Part shown: piece by piece, positions 1-9,530 of the stretch
Layout of the letters: the number at the start of each line of letters is the position of its first letter
Numbering within the stretch: the first letter of the stretch is position 1
Assembly: GCA_910585215.1 (NCBI GenBank)
Contig: CAJUDQ010000027.1
Span: 1 to 40,328, forward strand
Length of the DNA: 40,328 nt
Direction: 5' to 3'
From: an uncultured Lachnospiraceae bacterium
Lineage (GTDB): Bacteria > Bacillota > Clostridia > Lachnospirales > Lachnospiraceae
Position numbers and translations under genes: made by a program
The notes under the pieces: generated by a model
The model's input: the letters and a program-made list of their open reading frames with translations, nothing else
The model's database searches: none
Told to the model about the DNA's origin: nothing

Positions 1-2231
1 AATCTATTGTTTTTTTAAGATTATTTAACTGTTCCATAGGAATGCCAAAAGACAATCGATAAAATTCTTTGCAAATAATATTACCGCCATTATCATATTT
101 ATATAATATTGTCATATCCATTTCTTTTGAGTCCTCTCTAACCAACTGATTAAAGTCATTGTATTCATAAGAATTTATCAATTTTCCATTTAAATATTCT
201 TTTGAAATATTTTGTTCCCCTTCATAAATATATTTATATTCATCCTTACCAATATTTTGTATGATACATTTATCTTTTACTATTTTACTACTTGACAAAA
301 TTTCAATATTATTATAAAAAATTTTTTCTAATGTACTATCCTCATTATTCTCTGTTTTTTTAACCAATAAATTATTAAATTCACATAATACATCAACATC
401 ATTAAAAGTATACTGGCTTTCAAATTGTTGGACACCATCTGATAATATGACAGATTTCTTATCGCTCTCATTTTTATATTCTATTGTCCAGCCATTTGAA
501 CTCTCTATCTTACATAATTCCTCATCTGCCCCATATACATATTTTAATTGAATATCATTTACATAATCTATATAATTTTCTGGTAAATAATGTTCATTGT
601 ATATCCATTCATATAATGTACCATACCCATCTGAAATATTCGTAATATTACCTATAGTATCATATTCAATCTTATTGATATATCCATTCCCGTATATTAA
701 TTTTGTCATATTATCATTTGCATCATATTCATACTTTGCATATAACTTATCTGCAATTTTTATTTCATCCACATTTTCATATTTATATGATATACTATAT
801 TCAAACCCGTTATGCTCAATGGAAGAAAGCTTTCCGTTACCATCATATTTATATATATTAACAATATCCACTATTCCATCTGAACCTAATGTTACTATCA
901 AATTTCCTGTATTATCATAAATATACAAAATATATTTATTCTCATAAAACCGAAAGATTTCGTTTCCTGTAGTAATATTGCGAACTTTCGTAATTAATAA
1001 TCCATCTTCCCCATATCTGCTATCAATATCGTCCAATTTAGATTTATTCAATTTACAAATATAATTATTTGATTCTTTATCAATATCTATTATGTGAAAT
1101 AAATTACAATTCTTTTCAGAAATGAGATTATACAATTCTTTGTCTATACTTAATTCAATGTTATATGTTTCTGAATATACATCATATATATCATAGGCAT
1201 CAATAACAGAATTACTATTTGTATCTTTTAAATAAGGATCTGTTTTTAAATCTCTAATCTCATAACCATCTAAAATGCCATCTTCGTCGCTGTCTTTGTT
1301 TATTGGAAAATAATATCCATTCTCATTAGTAAAGGTAACTATATTGGAAAATAATTTATTTCCGAATATATCATATATTATAATGTATGCTTCTAAAAAT
1401 CCTCCTTCTTCAGGAACTTCCAACATATTTGAAATATCAAAATTCTCTTCAACATTAAAATTCTGGCTATTATACCTATAATATAAATCTATTTTTTGAT
1501 ATTCCTTTTCATACACAATACCAATTTTATTTTCGGTATCTGCATAGAACAAATCAAATGTTTCATATTTGCTCAATTTTATATTTTTCAATTGATTATA
1601 TAATTGCAAATCCAAATTATATATATTAATATTTTCACCTGATAATTCTATACTTTCTGCTATTATAACACCATTGAAATCAAAATTATTGCCATGAAAA
1701 ACCACTTTTCCATTCGGTGAATAGATAATCCCTTCAAAATTCATATCAGAAGCATTTATATATATGTTTCCATTCTTACTGCATAAAATAGCTGTTTTTC
1801 CTATTATAGTTGAAGCATTTATATTAATATCACTCTCACTTACTAATGTACTTGTTATATCTAAATCCGAAACATATATATTAGAAATTGATTGTGAATA
1901 TGTCGCCTTCTCTATGTTACAAATAGTATCAGCAATAAAAAGTTCATCATTATATGCTTCCAAATTATTAAAACCACTCATTATTCCATCTAAAATATCA
2001 TTCTTTTTTTTATCTAATAATTGAATATCTTCACGAATTGATTGACTATTTTCATTAATACATAACTTATTTGTAAAAGCACAAATATTTTTTGGATAAT
2101 CAATTCTTTCTTCAAAAAAAATATCGTTAATTTCTGTAGCATTTCCAATTATATTAATACACAACTGGTTAAAAAAATATACAATTGACACAAACACACA
2201 AAACACCATTCGTAATATCTTTTTTTTTCAT
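1..2231 (-). CDS. YD-repeat (RHS-like) secreted protein, partial, start out of frame
   Basis: The minus frame is open without a stop from about 2219 to the window edge, over 730 codons. The ATG with a good ribosome binding site (AAGGAAAGGA upstream) is at 2231-2229, but the following nine-A run puts it out of frame by one base. With eight A's the protein would begin MKKKILRMVFCVFVSIVYFF, a convincing signal peptide; as read, the ATG frame stops after 20 codons. Visible inside: a segment ending NGVIIAESIELSG of the type seen in clostridial surface proteins; one calcium-loop-like stretch (DSDEDGILDGYE); then YD-type repeats such as YEYDANDNMTKLIYGNGY and IEYDTIGNITNISDGYG. These repeats are typical of RHS/YD wall-associated or polymorphic toxin proteins. 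The C-terminus lies outside the window, so a toxin domain cannot be judged. An in-frame internal ATG at 2209-2207 could also start translation, but it has no clear binding site and would lose the positive signal-peptide start. Confidence 0.75.
2220..2228 (-). repeat. A9 homopolymer directly after the start codon
   Basis: Nine A's (minus strand) follow the ATG of the YD-repeat gene. Eight would join the start codon to the long open frame. Such a run can vary by replication slippage or be bypassed by transcriptional slippage; it could also be a sequencing error or a fixed frameshift. Confidence 0.6.
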
Positions 2232-2249
2232 AGACTTTCTATCCTTTCC

Positions 2250-2391
2250 TTGATAAATATTTTTATTATTATAAAACCATTTCAACTTCCCTGTTTTTAT
2301 ATCAGGAAATAATTGTTCCATATTCTGCCACATATTTGCAAGTTTTTCCATTGTCAGGTTCATCTTTGAAAATCTCAGCTCTGATTTCCTC
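2250..2391 (-). pseudogene. Internally deleted remnant of CapK/PaaK-like ligase
   Basis: The minus frame reads RKSELRFSKMNLTMEKLANMW, closely matching residues 141-161 of the intact ligase at 5319-6569 (numbered from its upstream ATG at 6587). It then jumps after 'ME' straight to LFPDIKTGKLKWF, the ligase C-terminus (residues 403-415). About 235 codons, with the AMP-binding core, are missing. An in-frame TAG lies just upstream of the remnant, so nothing functional is made. It lies directly before the YD-repeat gene and behind a copy of the ACP-operon promoter, so it marks a decayed second ligase operon. Confidence 0.85.
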
Positions 2392-2892
2392 TTTTTCTAT
2401 AAAAATTCTGCCTGTTTCACCTCCATTTTATTATAACATATTTTATAGGAATTCCAAACAAAATATTTTTAAATTGGTTATTTCATATAAAAGTTATAAT
2501 TCCTCCATTTTCTAAAGAGTTATTTCATGAAACAAAATACAGACAATATATCAAAACCCAAAACTACTATATATTGTTTGAATTATTTTAATGTAATAAA
2601 CTCTTTACATACACTTTCAAACACTCATTTACTCCTACAAAATTCAAGAATCATAATGCTATTTTTTTATTTTACCTTATATTTTTAATAAAGCAATATG
2701 GTTTCACCATACTTTGACAGATTTTCCAGAAAAATTCATAATATGTTGCTAGTTTCTGTTGAAAACCGGAGCTGGAATACAGCCAGTTTATTGCTGCAAA
2801 AACATAGTTCTATTCAAAAATCCGCTACATAATCAAGAACGGAAGTAACAAAAAGATTTCCTTGTCAGCATTGTTTTTTATCTTGGACACAT
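2392..2892. other. Non-coding stretch: leader of decayed operon
   Basis: No gene seen. The minus-strand leader of the ligase remnant runs here. Bases about 2417-2450 resemble bases about 21713-21750 in the ACP-operon leader (TTTCACCT followed by a TATTATAACATAT core), so both leaders share ancestry. The part that would correspond to the ACP gene is deleted. The promoter is listed separately. Bases about 2720-2890 hold nothing I recognise. Confidence 0.6.
2669..2711 (-). promoter_or_regulatory. Promoter with palindrome abutting the -35 box (copy 1)
   Basis: On the minus strand, -35 TTGCTT (2696-2691) and -10 TAAAAT (2674-2669) are 16 bases apart. Directly upstream of the -35 is a perfect palindrome, TATGGT-NNN-ACCATA (2697-2711). 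The same arrangement occurs before the ACP gene at 21897-21940. The position suits an activator or repressor acting at the -35; the regulator is unknown. Confidence 0.6.
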
Positions 2893-2943
2893 AAAAAACC
2901 TCTTAAGTAGATTTTGGTTATTTGTCTTGTCTACTTAAGAGGT
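2893..2943 (-). terminator. Rho-independent terminator of the MCP gene
   Basis: A perfect 14-bp stem (ACCTCTTAAGTAGA at 2898-2911 with its complement at 2930-2943) and an 18-base loop are followed on the minus strand by TTTTTT. It lies 70 bases past the MCP stop codon. Confidence 0.85.
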
Positions 2944-3013
2944 ATCATATCAAAATTTGACATGGTTTTTGTTAATATAAAAATGGTTCATAGAGTATGC
3001 TGTCTGTTTCCAA

Positions 3014-5047
3014 TTACTCGCAAAGCTCAAATTTCTGTACCATTTTATTTAATATTTCTGCCTGAGAGGCCAGTTCTTCAGAGGTTGCGGAAGTTTCCTG
3101 TGAAGCTGCAGAGTTATCCTGTATTCCATGAGTGATTTGTTCAATTCCCGTACGAAGCTGTTTCATGTTTTCAGCTTGAACCACTGCGTTTTCAGCTGTA
3201 TTCTGAATCATCTCATTCACATGATTTACAGCATTTACCGATTCCTTCAAAGAACCCATGGCACCAGTGGCAATGGTATTTCCTTTTTTAATTTCTTCCA
3301 TTGAAATTTCAATTAGTTGTTTTGTAGTACTTGCCGCTTCTGAGCTTTCCAGCGCCAGCTTACCGATTTCATCTGCAACGACTGCAAAACCTTTGCCTGC
3401 TTCACCAGCACGAGCAGCTTCAATAGATGCGTTTAATGACAGAAGATTTGTTTGAGAAGCAATTTCCTCAATTGTCTGAATAATGCCAACCACTTGCTGA
3501 GAAGTTTCATGGATTTTGTTCATGGCATCCATCATCAGCTTCATCTTTTCCTGATTCTGCTCTATCATTATGGCCGCCTGAGCAGTTGCTTTAGCGGAAT
3601 CTTCGGCCTCCTTGCGGCTATTTTCTACCTGGTCTGCCATAGTAGTAGTCGTTGCTGCAATCTGTTGAATAGATGCTGCTTGTTGTGCAGCTCCTTCTGC
3701 CAGAACCTGAGAAGCAGTGGACAATTCGCTGGCTCCTACCGACACACGCTCAGAACTTTCATTAATTCCCACCATCACCTGATTCATGGAATCGGAAATA
3801 TTCAGCAAAGCAGTTTTGATTTTTTGAAATTCGCCCACGTATTCATTTCTTAAATTTATACTTAGTTTTCCATCTGAAATTTGTCCCAGTACCTGCGCAG
3901 TTTCATCAATGTAAACAATATATTCTTTTAAGCGGTTAACAGTTTTCTGAATGGAATCGCCCAATTCCCCAATTTCATCTTGACTGGTGATATGAATATC
4001 TACATCCAGATTTCCAGCCGCAAGTTGCTGCGCTGTATGATTCAGTTCCAGAATTGGCTTTGTCAAGTGATTGGAGCTTTTTCTGATACTGAACGCAATC
4101 AGTATAATACCTATTGCAAAAATAATGATTAATGCAATAACCATTACAACCAGCATAAAATAAAATTCTGACAAAGGCATACAGCTCAAAATAACATACC
4201 CTGTACCTTCAGAATGCTGAAGTGACCCATATTTTGTCTGACCATTGATTTTGTATTTGAAAAATGCGTCTTTTTTTAACTCAATCGCATCTATGACATT
4301 TTGAGAAATGTCTATATCCTTAATATTCTTTTGAATAATATCGCTTTGGGGATGATAAAGAAAAGTGCCATTTTCAGATAACAAAAGCATATATCCATTA
4401 CGTCCGATTTTATATCCACTCATAATATTCATCATATGATCCAGAGAAATATCCATACCTACTGCTCCAAGAACATCTCCAGTAGTCTCATCATAAACGG
4501 GAGAGGCGGCACTTAAAATCAATTTTCCAGTAGAAGAATCAATATAGGGTTCCGTCAGAATAGTTTTTCTTTCTTTGATGCAGCCATACCAGCCACGACC
4601 TGTAATATCCCAGCCCTCTTCACTGTTAAAGCCATCGGACTGTGCCAGTGCACTTGCATCCAAATCAGAGATCCAAACTGCCATAATATTTTCGGTATCG
4701 GTTTCGGCAATACTCACAAGATTTTCCATAACCGTATTCATTTTTTCTGCCTGCTGCATATTATCATCGGGACCTGTTTCTAACATAACACTTTTAATTT
4801 CCGGATTGCAGGCCAGCTGTTCTGTACTTTTGGTATATTGCTCCAAAAAGCCGGTCAACTGGTTGACAGCCGCGTTGGATTCCTGTTTCAATTCTGTTTC
4901 TTTTGACGTAATAGTCAGCCATCCCACCATGCAAATTGCAACAACAGCTATAAGTAAAAGTACAAAGATAACACTTCCCCCGATTTGCTGAAGAATTTCA
5001 TTCGCAATTTTTTTTCTGGAATTTCTGTTTTTCTTTTGCTGTTTCAT
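3014..5047 (-). CDS. Methyl-accepting chemotaxis protein with dCache sensor
   Basis: A 677-residue transmembrane chemoreceptor. It has a basic N-terminus and membrane helix at about residues 22-45, an extracellular dCache-type sensor at about 50-290, and a second helix at about 297-322. A HAMP domain follows (about 325-380), then a long cytoplasmic signalling coiled coil with the conserved hairpin (EIASQTNLLSLNASIEAARA). The sensor contains GRGWY, EPYID and GMDIS, which partly match the pattern of amino-acid-binding dCache domains, so an amino acid ligand is possible but unproven. The ATG follows AGGGAGG. It has its own promoter and terminator and is therefore a single-gene unit, with no visible tie to its neighbours. 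It should signal to CheA/CheW proteins coded elsewhere. Confidence 0.95.
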   Translation of the reverse strand: MKQQKKNRNSRKKIANEILQQIGGSVIFVLLLIAVVAICMVGWLTITSKETELKQESNAAVNQLTGFLEQYTKSTEQLACNPEIKSVMLETGPDDNMQQAEKMNTVMENLVSIAETDTENIMAVWISDLDASALAQSDGFNSEEGWDITGRGWYGCIKERKTILTEPYIDSSTGKLILSAASPVYDETTGDVLGAVGMDISLDHMMNIMSGYKIGRNGYMLLLSENGTFLYHPQSDIIQKNIKDIDISQNVIDAIELKKDAFFKYKINGQTKYGSLQHSEGTGYVILSCMPLSEFYFMLVVMVIALIIIFAIGIILIAFSIRKSSNHLTKPILELNHTAQQLAAGNLDVDIHITSQDEIGELGDSIQKTVNRLKEYIVYIDETAQVLGQISDGKLSINLRNEYVGEFQKIKTALLNISDSMNQVMVGINESSERVSVGASELSTASQVLAEGAAQQAASIQQIAATTTTMADQVENSRKEAEDSAKATAQAAIMIEQNQEKMKLMMDAMNKIHETSQQVVGIIQTIEEIASQTNLLSLNASIEAARAGEAGKGFAVVADEIGKLALESSEAASTTKQLIEISMEEIKKGNTIATGAMGSLKESVNAVNHVNEMIQNTAENAVVQAENMKQLRTGIEQITHGIQDNSAASQETSATSEELASQAEILNKMVQKFELCE

Positions 5048-5079
5048 AAATAAACCTCCCTGTGCATTTAGATATTTTT

Positions 5080-5108
5080 ATTGTATCCCAATTTTTCTTT
5101 CAATACAA
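5080..5108 (-). promoter_or_regulatory. Sigma-A-type promoter of the MCP gene
   Basis: Minus strand: TTGTAT (5108-5103), 17 bases, TACAAT (5085-5080), ending about 30 bases before the ATG. I saw no sigma-D-type motility promoter here. Confidence 0.65.
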
Positions 5109-5267
5109 CAAAAATTTGACTTTTTAGAGTATTTTTTGCAGATTCTGCGAAAAATATTCTCTATATTGACAAAATTTTATTAGGTATGCCAAAAACACCT
5201 ATAACTATTAGTCAGGAAAAGTTTAAACATATATGAAATACAATATTTTATTTTTTATACATTTCCT

Positions 5268-5303
5268 AAAATAATGGACAGTCTGAAAACGTAATCTGTC
5301 CAT
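5268..5303 (-). terminator. Probable terminator after the ligase gene
   Basis: An 8-bp stem, ATGGACAG (5274-5281) and CTGTCCAT (5296-5303), with a 14-base loop, is followed on the minus strand by TATTTTA. The U-run is interrupted, so strength is uncertain. It lies 15 bases past the ligase stop. Confidence 0.5.
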
Positions 5304-5318
5304 GTTAACAAAAATTTA

Positions 5319-6569
5319 TCAATTCTTCATTATAGTATTCTCAAACCATTTCAATTTTCCTGTCTTTTTATCAGGAAATAACTCTTCCTGATAAAAAAAT
5401 CTGTATTGCGCTGACCTGAGCCTTTCATCTTCCAGCGATTCCATAAACAACTCCTCTATTTCCTGCTCTAAATATTCATCCTCTTCCTCCACTGCCAGCC
5501 GAATAAGAAACTGTCCGACATCTTCCTGTACTGCCTGAAACTGCTTTATCACTCCATCCATTCTATAATTCACACAATCAAACGCCCGTATCAACACATT
5601 TGGCATAATTTTCTCACCATCTGCCAAAATAATCCAGTCATCTGCTCTTCCAGAACTTAACTGAAACACAGGGTTATAATTTCCACACATACACTTTTGC
5701 CCTGTTTTCATCTTTCCTCTGTCCCCTATCCGATATCGGATTAACGGCATTACAGAATTGGTCAGTGATGTAATGTACACTTCTCCTTCTTCTCTATCTA
5801 CACACTTTTTATCTTCATTCAACACTTCTACATAAACATTTTCACTCATCAGATGCATATTTCCATAGGGACATTCATACGCAATTGAATTAAACTCATT
5901 CGCTCCATACTGATTTGCCATCTGGCACCCAAAATGCTCTCTGACAGCTTGTCTGACGGCTTCTGTAAAAATCTCGCCTGAAAACTCTATATATTGCACA
6001 GATTCTATTCTTTCCAAACTATATTTATCCATACATTTGCACAAAAGCATCGCCATTCCCGGCTGCAGCATAAGCCATTTTGGCTGAAACTTTTCCATTT
6101 CATGCCAGATGTCTGCAAGTCTTTCCATTGTCAGATTCATTTTTGAAAATCCCAGTTCGGATTTCCTTAAAAAACTTTTTTTCTCATTTTCTACATTCTG
6201 TATTGTGAAAAAGTAACACATTTTGTCTTCTGGTGATATTCCATAATATTTCTTCCTATAATACCACAATGGAAGCATGGATTTATTATAGTCCTCTTTT
6301 TTCCACCAGATTTCCATATACTTTCCCGTAGAACCGGAAGTTCTTGCAAAGATAAGTTTATTTGTCATAAGCAATGGTACTGCAGACGGAGCCATTACAG
6401 AAGTTTCTTCTGAAATAATCTGATTCCTTTCCAATATGGGAATATCTTCCCACTTTTTCTGTTTGAGAATTTCTTTCATATCAATTTCCAGCTTTTCACA
6501 ATTTCTAATATAAACTGGCACTGTTTCATATGCTTCCCTGACAACTTTGGCAAGTTTTTTATCCACCAT
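5319..6569 (-). CDS. CapK/PaaK-like adenylate-forming ligase
   Basis: An ANL-superfamily enzyme related to phenylacetate-CoA ligases and CapK. It should activate a carboxylic acid with ATP and pass it to a thiol, either CoA or a carrier protein. Motifs (numbered from the upstream ATG at 6587): ATP loop TSGSTGK at 83-89, YGANE at 227-231, YRIGDRG at 285-291, a Cys-rich CMCGNYNP at 299-306 usual in this subfamily, and TGKLKW near the C-terminus with the likely catalytic lysine. I place the start at 6569 (MVDKKLAK) because AAGGCGGGA lies just before it and the ACP-linked remnant starts at the equivalent codon; this gives 416 residues. It is the only intact ligase of three in the window. The remnant at 21134-21312 was fused by a TAATG overlap to an ACP gene, so the natural thiol partner is probably that ACP. 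The substrate is unknown. Confidence 0.85.
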   Translation of the reverse strand: MVDKKLAKVVREAYETVPVYIRNCEKLEIDMKEILKQKKWEDIPILERNQIISEETSVMAPSAVPLLMTNKLIFARTSGSTGKYMEIWWKKEDYNKSMLPLWYYRKKYYGISPEDKMCYFFTIQNVENEKKSFLRKSELGFSKMNLTMERLADIWHEMEKFQPKWLMLQPGMAMLLCKCMDKYSLERIESVQYIEFSGEIFTEAVRQAVREHFGCQMANQYGANEFNSIAYECPYGNMHLMSENVYVEVLNEDKKCVDREEGEVYITSLTNSVMPLIRYRIGDRGKMKTGQKCMCGNYNPVFQLSSGRADDWIILADGEKIMPNVLIRAFDCVNYRMDGVIKQFQAVQEDVGQFLIRLAVEEEDEYLEQEIEELFMESLEDERLRSAQYRFFYQEELFPDKKTGKLKWFENTIMKN

Positions 6570-6775
6570 GTATCCCGCCTTTCTCATTTACTTTCTTTAT
6601 ATAATATTTTATCTTTTTGCCACAGAAAAGCTGCAATACTCCTTTAAATAACAACAGATAAATACATAATTTAATTAATATAATCCATATAAAAACCTTG
6701 TCTGTAACTTCTGAAACACAGTTCTCTCTGATATAAATCTCTATTCTAATTCTTCTTTATTTTCATAAAATAAGT

Positions 6776-8239
6776 TTATAACTTTTTATTTTTATATATA
6801 GCAAAGATTCCACATGCAACAATAAGTACTCCAAATCCAAAATATGCTAAAATTTCGTTATTATCTAGTTTGTGAAGCGTTTCTAACTCTTTCTCTACCT
6901 GTAATAATCTCCACACAAATCTGTTCCTTTTTTCTTCTGCCGTATACAAATCGCTTTCATTTACTTCTTTTGCATAACTATCATATAATTGTGCATATTC
7001 CTTTTCGGGATAAAGCTCTTTGCAGTTTTTTAACAGTGCCTTCAATACCAGATGTTCTGAATCACCAAATTCGTTTTCATCAAATGGATTTTTCTGATTT
7101 TTTATATAAGGAAGCGTTTCTGCAAATTTTTCCAGTTCAGTATCAAAATCTGTATAATAGTTTTTATCCCTGCTGACATAAGCCATATGAAATAAATTTT
7201 CATAACTGTATTCCGGATAAAGCTTCTTCATATATTCCAGCCACACTTCCAGCTCTTTCCAGAATTTTTCTCCCCAATCCGGTTCATCCTCTCTCTTCCT
7301 TAATATAAAATACTGCAATTCATTTACTTTTGACCAGTCCCTTATCTCTTTCAGTCTTTCATCAATTCCCCATAATTCAAATGCCTTTTGATAATGACAA
7401 TCTTCCAGGTTTCTTCCCTGAGTATTTGCTCTAAATTCTTCGTCACTGTCAAGTCCTGATATAATCACTTGATTACATACTTCCATTACTTCTACAATCT
7501 TCAATTCTTCTCTGTTTTCCCATAAATATTGAAGCTGATGATGCATATCTTCTCTTGATTTTTGATAAAATTCCGAAAATTCCCATGCGATTCCCTTTTC
7601 CTCAAGTATTGTGGCTTTTGATTTATCTGAAAGTCCTACATATACAATACCATTTGCTGCTCCACTGTACTCATTCAAATCAAGATATTTAAAATACACT
7701 CCAGAGTACTCATTTTCCTTCAAATAATTGCGTACATATTCACAAACGGTCCTGAACTCCTCTGCCCACTTATTATTACGTTCAAAAAACTGATTCAGTT
7801 CCTCTTTTGACAAATTTAACTGAACATATTCATTGCTCACTGTTGCATAAAGATAAATTGGTCCTGGTCCTAAATGGGAAGAAGAAGTATCAAAATTACT
7901 GATATAGTAATTTCTATATCTTGTATCACCTTCATACAAGAACACATTACCACCTCCATAGCCATGTTGATATTGATTATTGATATAATTCATATCTTTT
8001 TTATAATTTTCTGCTCTTTTGATTAAAAAATCTCTTGCCTCATTTGTCTCCAGATTTGGATTTTTTTCATATTCTTCCCTTAAAGCATAAATATCATCTA
8101 TGCTCACATACCAACCGCTAAATTCAATTTCAGAACAATAATCTAATTTTTCTGCATATGTAATATGACTACTAAATGTGAAAAATAAAAGAAATAAAAT
8201 AATTGTTCTTTTTAAATTTATAAAAATATTTTTTTTCAT
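6776..8239 (-). CDS. Exported type-I membrane protein, paralogue of 9520-11028
   Basis: I do not recognise the family. The protein of 487 residues starts at MKKNIFINLKRTIILFLLFF, after AGGAGAA and only 10 bases past the stop of the upstream gene; a longer frame upstream has no binding site. It has a signal peptide, a large extracellular part rich in Glu, Tyr and Trp, one membrane helix near the end (AYFGFGVLIVACGIFAIY) and a short basic tail. It is a clear paralogue of the gene at 9520-11028. They share the WKELEVW/EEWQKLKES type helices, a YPEYSYENLFH/YPEYSCRNIYYH stretch, a repeated 'ELYPEKEYAQLY'-like motif and the same C-terminal anchor. No sortase motif is visible. A role as surface receptor, adhesin or immunity-type partner of the secreted proteins nearby is only a guess. 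Confidence 0.8.
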   Translation of the reverse strand: MKKNIFINLKRTIILFLLFFTFSSHITYAEKLDYCSEIEFSGWYVSIDDIYALREEYEKNPNLETNEARDFLIKRAENYKKDMNYINNQYQHGYGGGNVFLYEGDTRYRNYYISNFDTSSSHLGPGPIYLYATVSNEYVQLNLSKEELNQFFERNNKWAEEFRTVCEYVRNYLKENEYSGVYFKYLDLNEYSGAANGIVYVGLSDKSKATILEEKGIAWEFSEFYQKSREDMHHQLQYLWENREELKIVEVMEVCNQVIISGLDSDEEFRANTQGRNLEDCHYQKAFELWGIDERLKEIRDWSKVNELQYFILRKREDEPDWGEKFWKELEVWLEYMKKLYPEYSYENLFHMAYVSRDKNYYTDFDTELEKFAETLPYIKNQKNPFDENEFGDSEHLVLKALLKNCKELYPEKEYAQLYDSYAKEVNESDLYTAEEKRNRFVWRLLQVEKELETLHKLDNNEILAYFGFGVLIVACGIFAIYKNKKL

Positions 8240-8249
8240 ACAAGTTCTC

Positions 8250-9410
8250 CTATTTATATGTAATATACCATAATGCACTATTATATGATACACCAGTATT
8301 TTCCCATACTGGTCTGCTATAATAACACTTATATTCTGTCCATATAACTTGATTTGGAGTCTTTCCATTTATCCAAAATGCCGGCCCCTTCCATCCTGCT
8401 TTAAACGACCACTTTCCCTCACCCTTTTGTAATCTCATAAAATGATAATCCCATGGATTAGTTCTCAATTTAAATGCAAGCGCATGTCTTGATAAAGAAT
8501 AGGATGGGGTTGTTTGTGTAATTGAATAAACCTTATATTTTAATGCTGTCAAATCTCTTTTTACATATCCTTCTACCTGATTTAATTTATCTCCTGTTTT
8601 TAATCTTCGTATATCATTACACCAGTAACCCGGAGTACCCATAACTCCTATTTCATTCATTGCTATTTGTCCTACATCAAAAGTAGTTTTATCAACAACC
8701 AAGATATTTAATGCCCATAAATAACAATTAAAATATGCATATTGACTTCCATTATAATATCTTGCCATGCACTCTTGACTATTATTAAGCTGAACATCTC
8801 TTCTGATATACTCTGATACATTATTAATCGCTGTCAAATTCACATCAGAACACCCATATGCCGTCATTCCATCCACATAAACAGGTGATGAGACATAGGA
8901 GCCTTTTATATAATAATTAATCTGCTCTTTTAAATGAGGAATATCATACCATATGCCGATATGGGGTGCTTCCCGTTTTTTTATCAGCCGGATTCCTTCC
9001 AGCCAGTCAAAACCAGAGATAGTAAAACCATGTTCAAATTCCTCATAGGGTATTTTGGCAAAAGAATATTTTCCTTCCGTAAAACAGTCCGCCGCATAAA
9101 ATATCCGGTTTTGCCCGTCATAGCCGTATAGAAGAATATTGTGCATAAAATGGCTTACCCCGCAGGTTTCTTCATAAGCATGAATATAATAAGTATCAAC
9201 TAAACAATGTATGTAGTAATCCTCCTCTATACAGGCTTCCATAAACTCTGCGATATTTTTCCCACAGCGTTTTGCCAGTTCCCTTGAAACCGCGTGGTTC
9301 ATGCAGAGAGGATAGCTCATGATATGGGCTTCTATATCATATCCAGCGAGAAAGTCCGCACGTTCGATTTCCTTGTCATAAACAAGGGAGATATAATGGT
9401 TAAATACCAT
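8250..9410 (-). CDS. Chimeric protein: BtrH-N-like domain joined to papain-like C-terminus
   Basis: The first about 180 residues are almost identical to the BtrH-like protein at 17273-19192. After 'SSPVYV' the sequence becomes unrelated. The new part has NCYLWAL (a possible catalytic Cys), RHALAFKL and DYHFMRLQ with a W...K.G tail, a pattern I associate with secreted papain-like hydrolases; this is inference. No signal peptide precedes it. The homologous frame continues upstream of the ATG at 9410 to 9533, but there the ATG of the other copy is ATA (9533-9531). The protein therefore starts at an ATA or, more likely, at ATG 9410 with the first 41 residues of the domain lost. The upstream gene's stop lies within this region. 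It looks like a recombination product; function is doubtful, though the frame is otherwise intact. Confidence 0.7.
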   Translation of the reverse strand: MVFNHYISLVYDKEIERADFLAGYDIEAHIMSYPLCMNHAVSRELAKRCGKNIAEFMEACIEEDYYIHCLVDTYYIHAYEETCGVSHFMHNILLYGYDGQNRIFYAADCFTEGKYSFAKIPYEEFEHGFTISGFDWLEGIRLIKKREAPHIGIWYDIPHLKEQINYYIKGSYVSSPVYVDGMTAYGCSDVNLTAINNVSEYIRRDVQLNNSQECMARYYNGSQYAYFNCYLWALNILVVDKTTFDVGQIAMNEIGVMGTPGYWCNDIRRLKTGDKLNQVEGYVKRDLTALKYKVYSITQTTPSYSLSRHALAFKLRTNPWDYHFMRLQKGEGKWSFKAGWKGPAFWINGKTPNQVIWTEYKCYYSRPVWENTGVSYNSALWYITYK

Positions 9411-9530
9411 TGGAAGCTCATAATCGCTGATAAGAAAAATAGCGTTTAAATTTGCATGATGCGGATATACATGGATAATTGGCTCTGTAAGCGGGAGCTT
9501 TTTTGAAGCCGTTTGTCTTCTAATTTTTAA
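8876..9530 (-). repeat. About 650-bp near-identical repeat, copy A
   Basis: Matches 18535-19193 in the same orientation. By eye, roughly 97% of bases agree and about 330 bases (about 8977-9306) are identical. It covers the BtrH-N-like domain coding part and ends at a sharp boundary (CATAAACAGGTGATG), beyond which the two genes differ. This points to recent duplication or gene conversion. Confidence 0.85.

Noticed and set aside
597..2024. Plus-strand frames in the first 2 kb
   Set aside because: They are antisense shadows of the long open YD-repeat frame; they lack binding sites and protein-like character.
2169..2363. A 64-codon minus-strand frame as a gene
   Set aside because: It joins the ligase remnant to the out-of-frame start of the YD-repeat gene; it is a by-product of decay.
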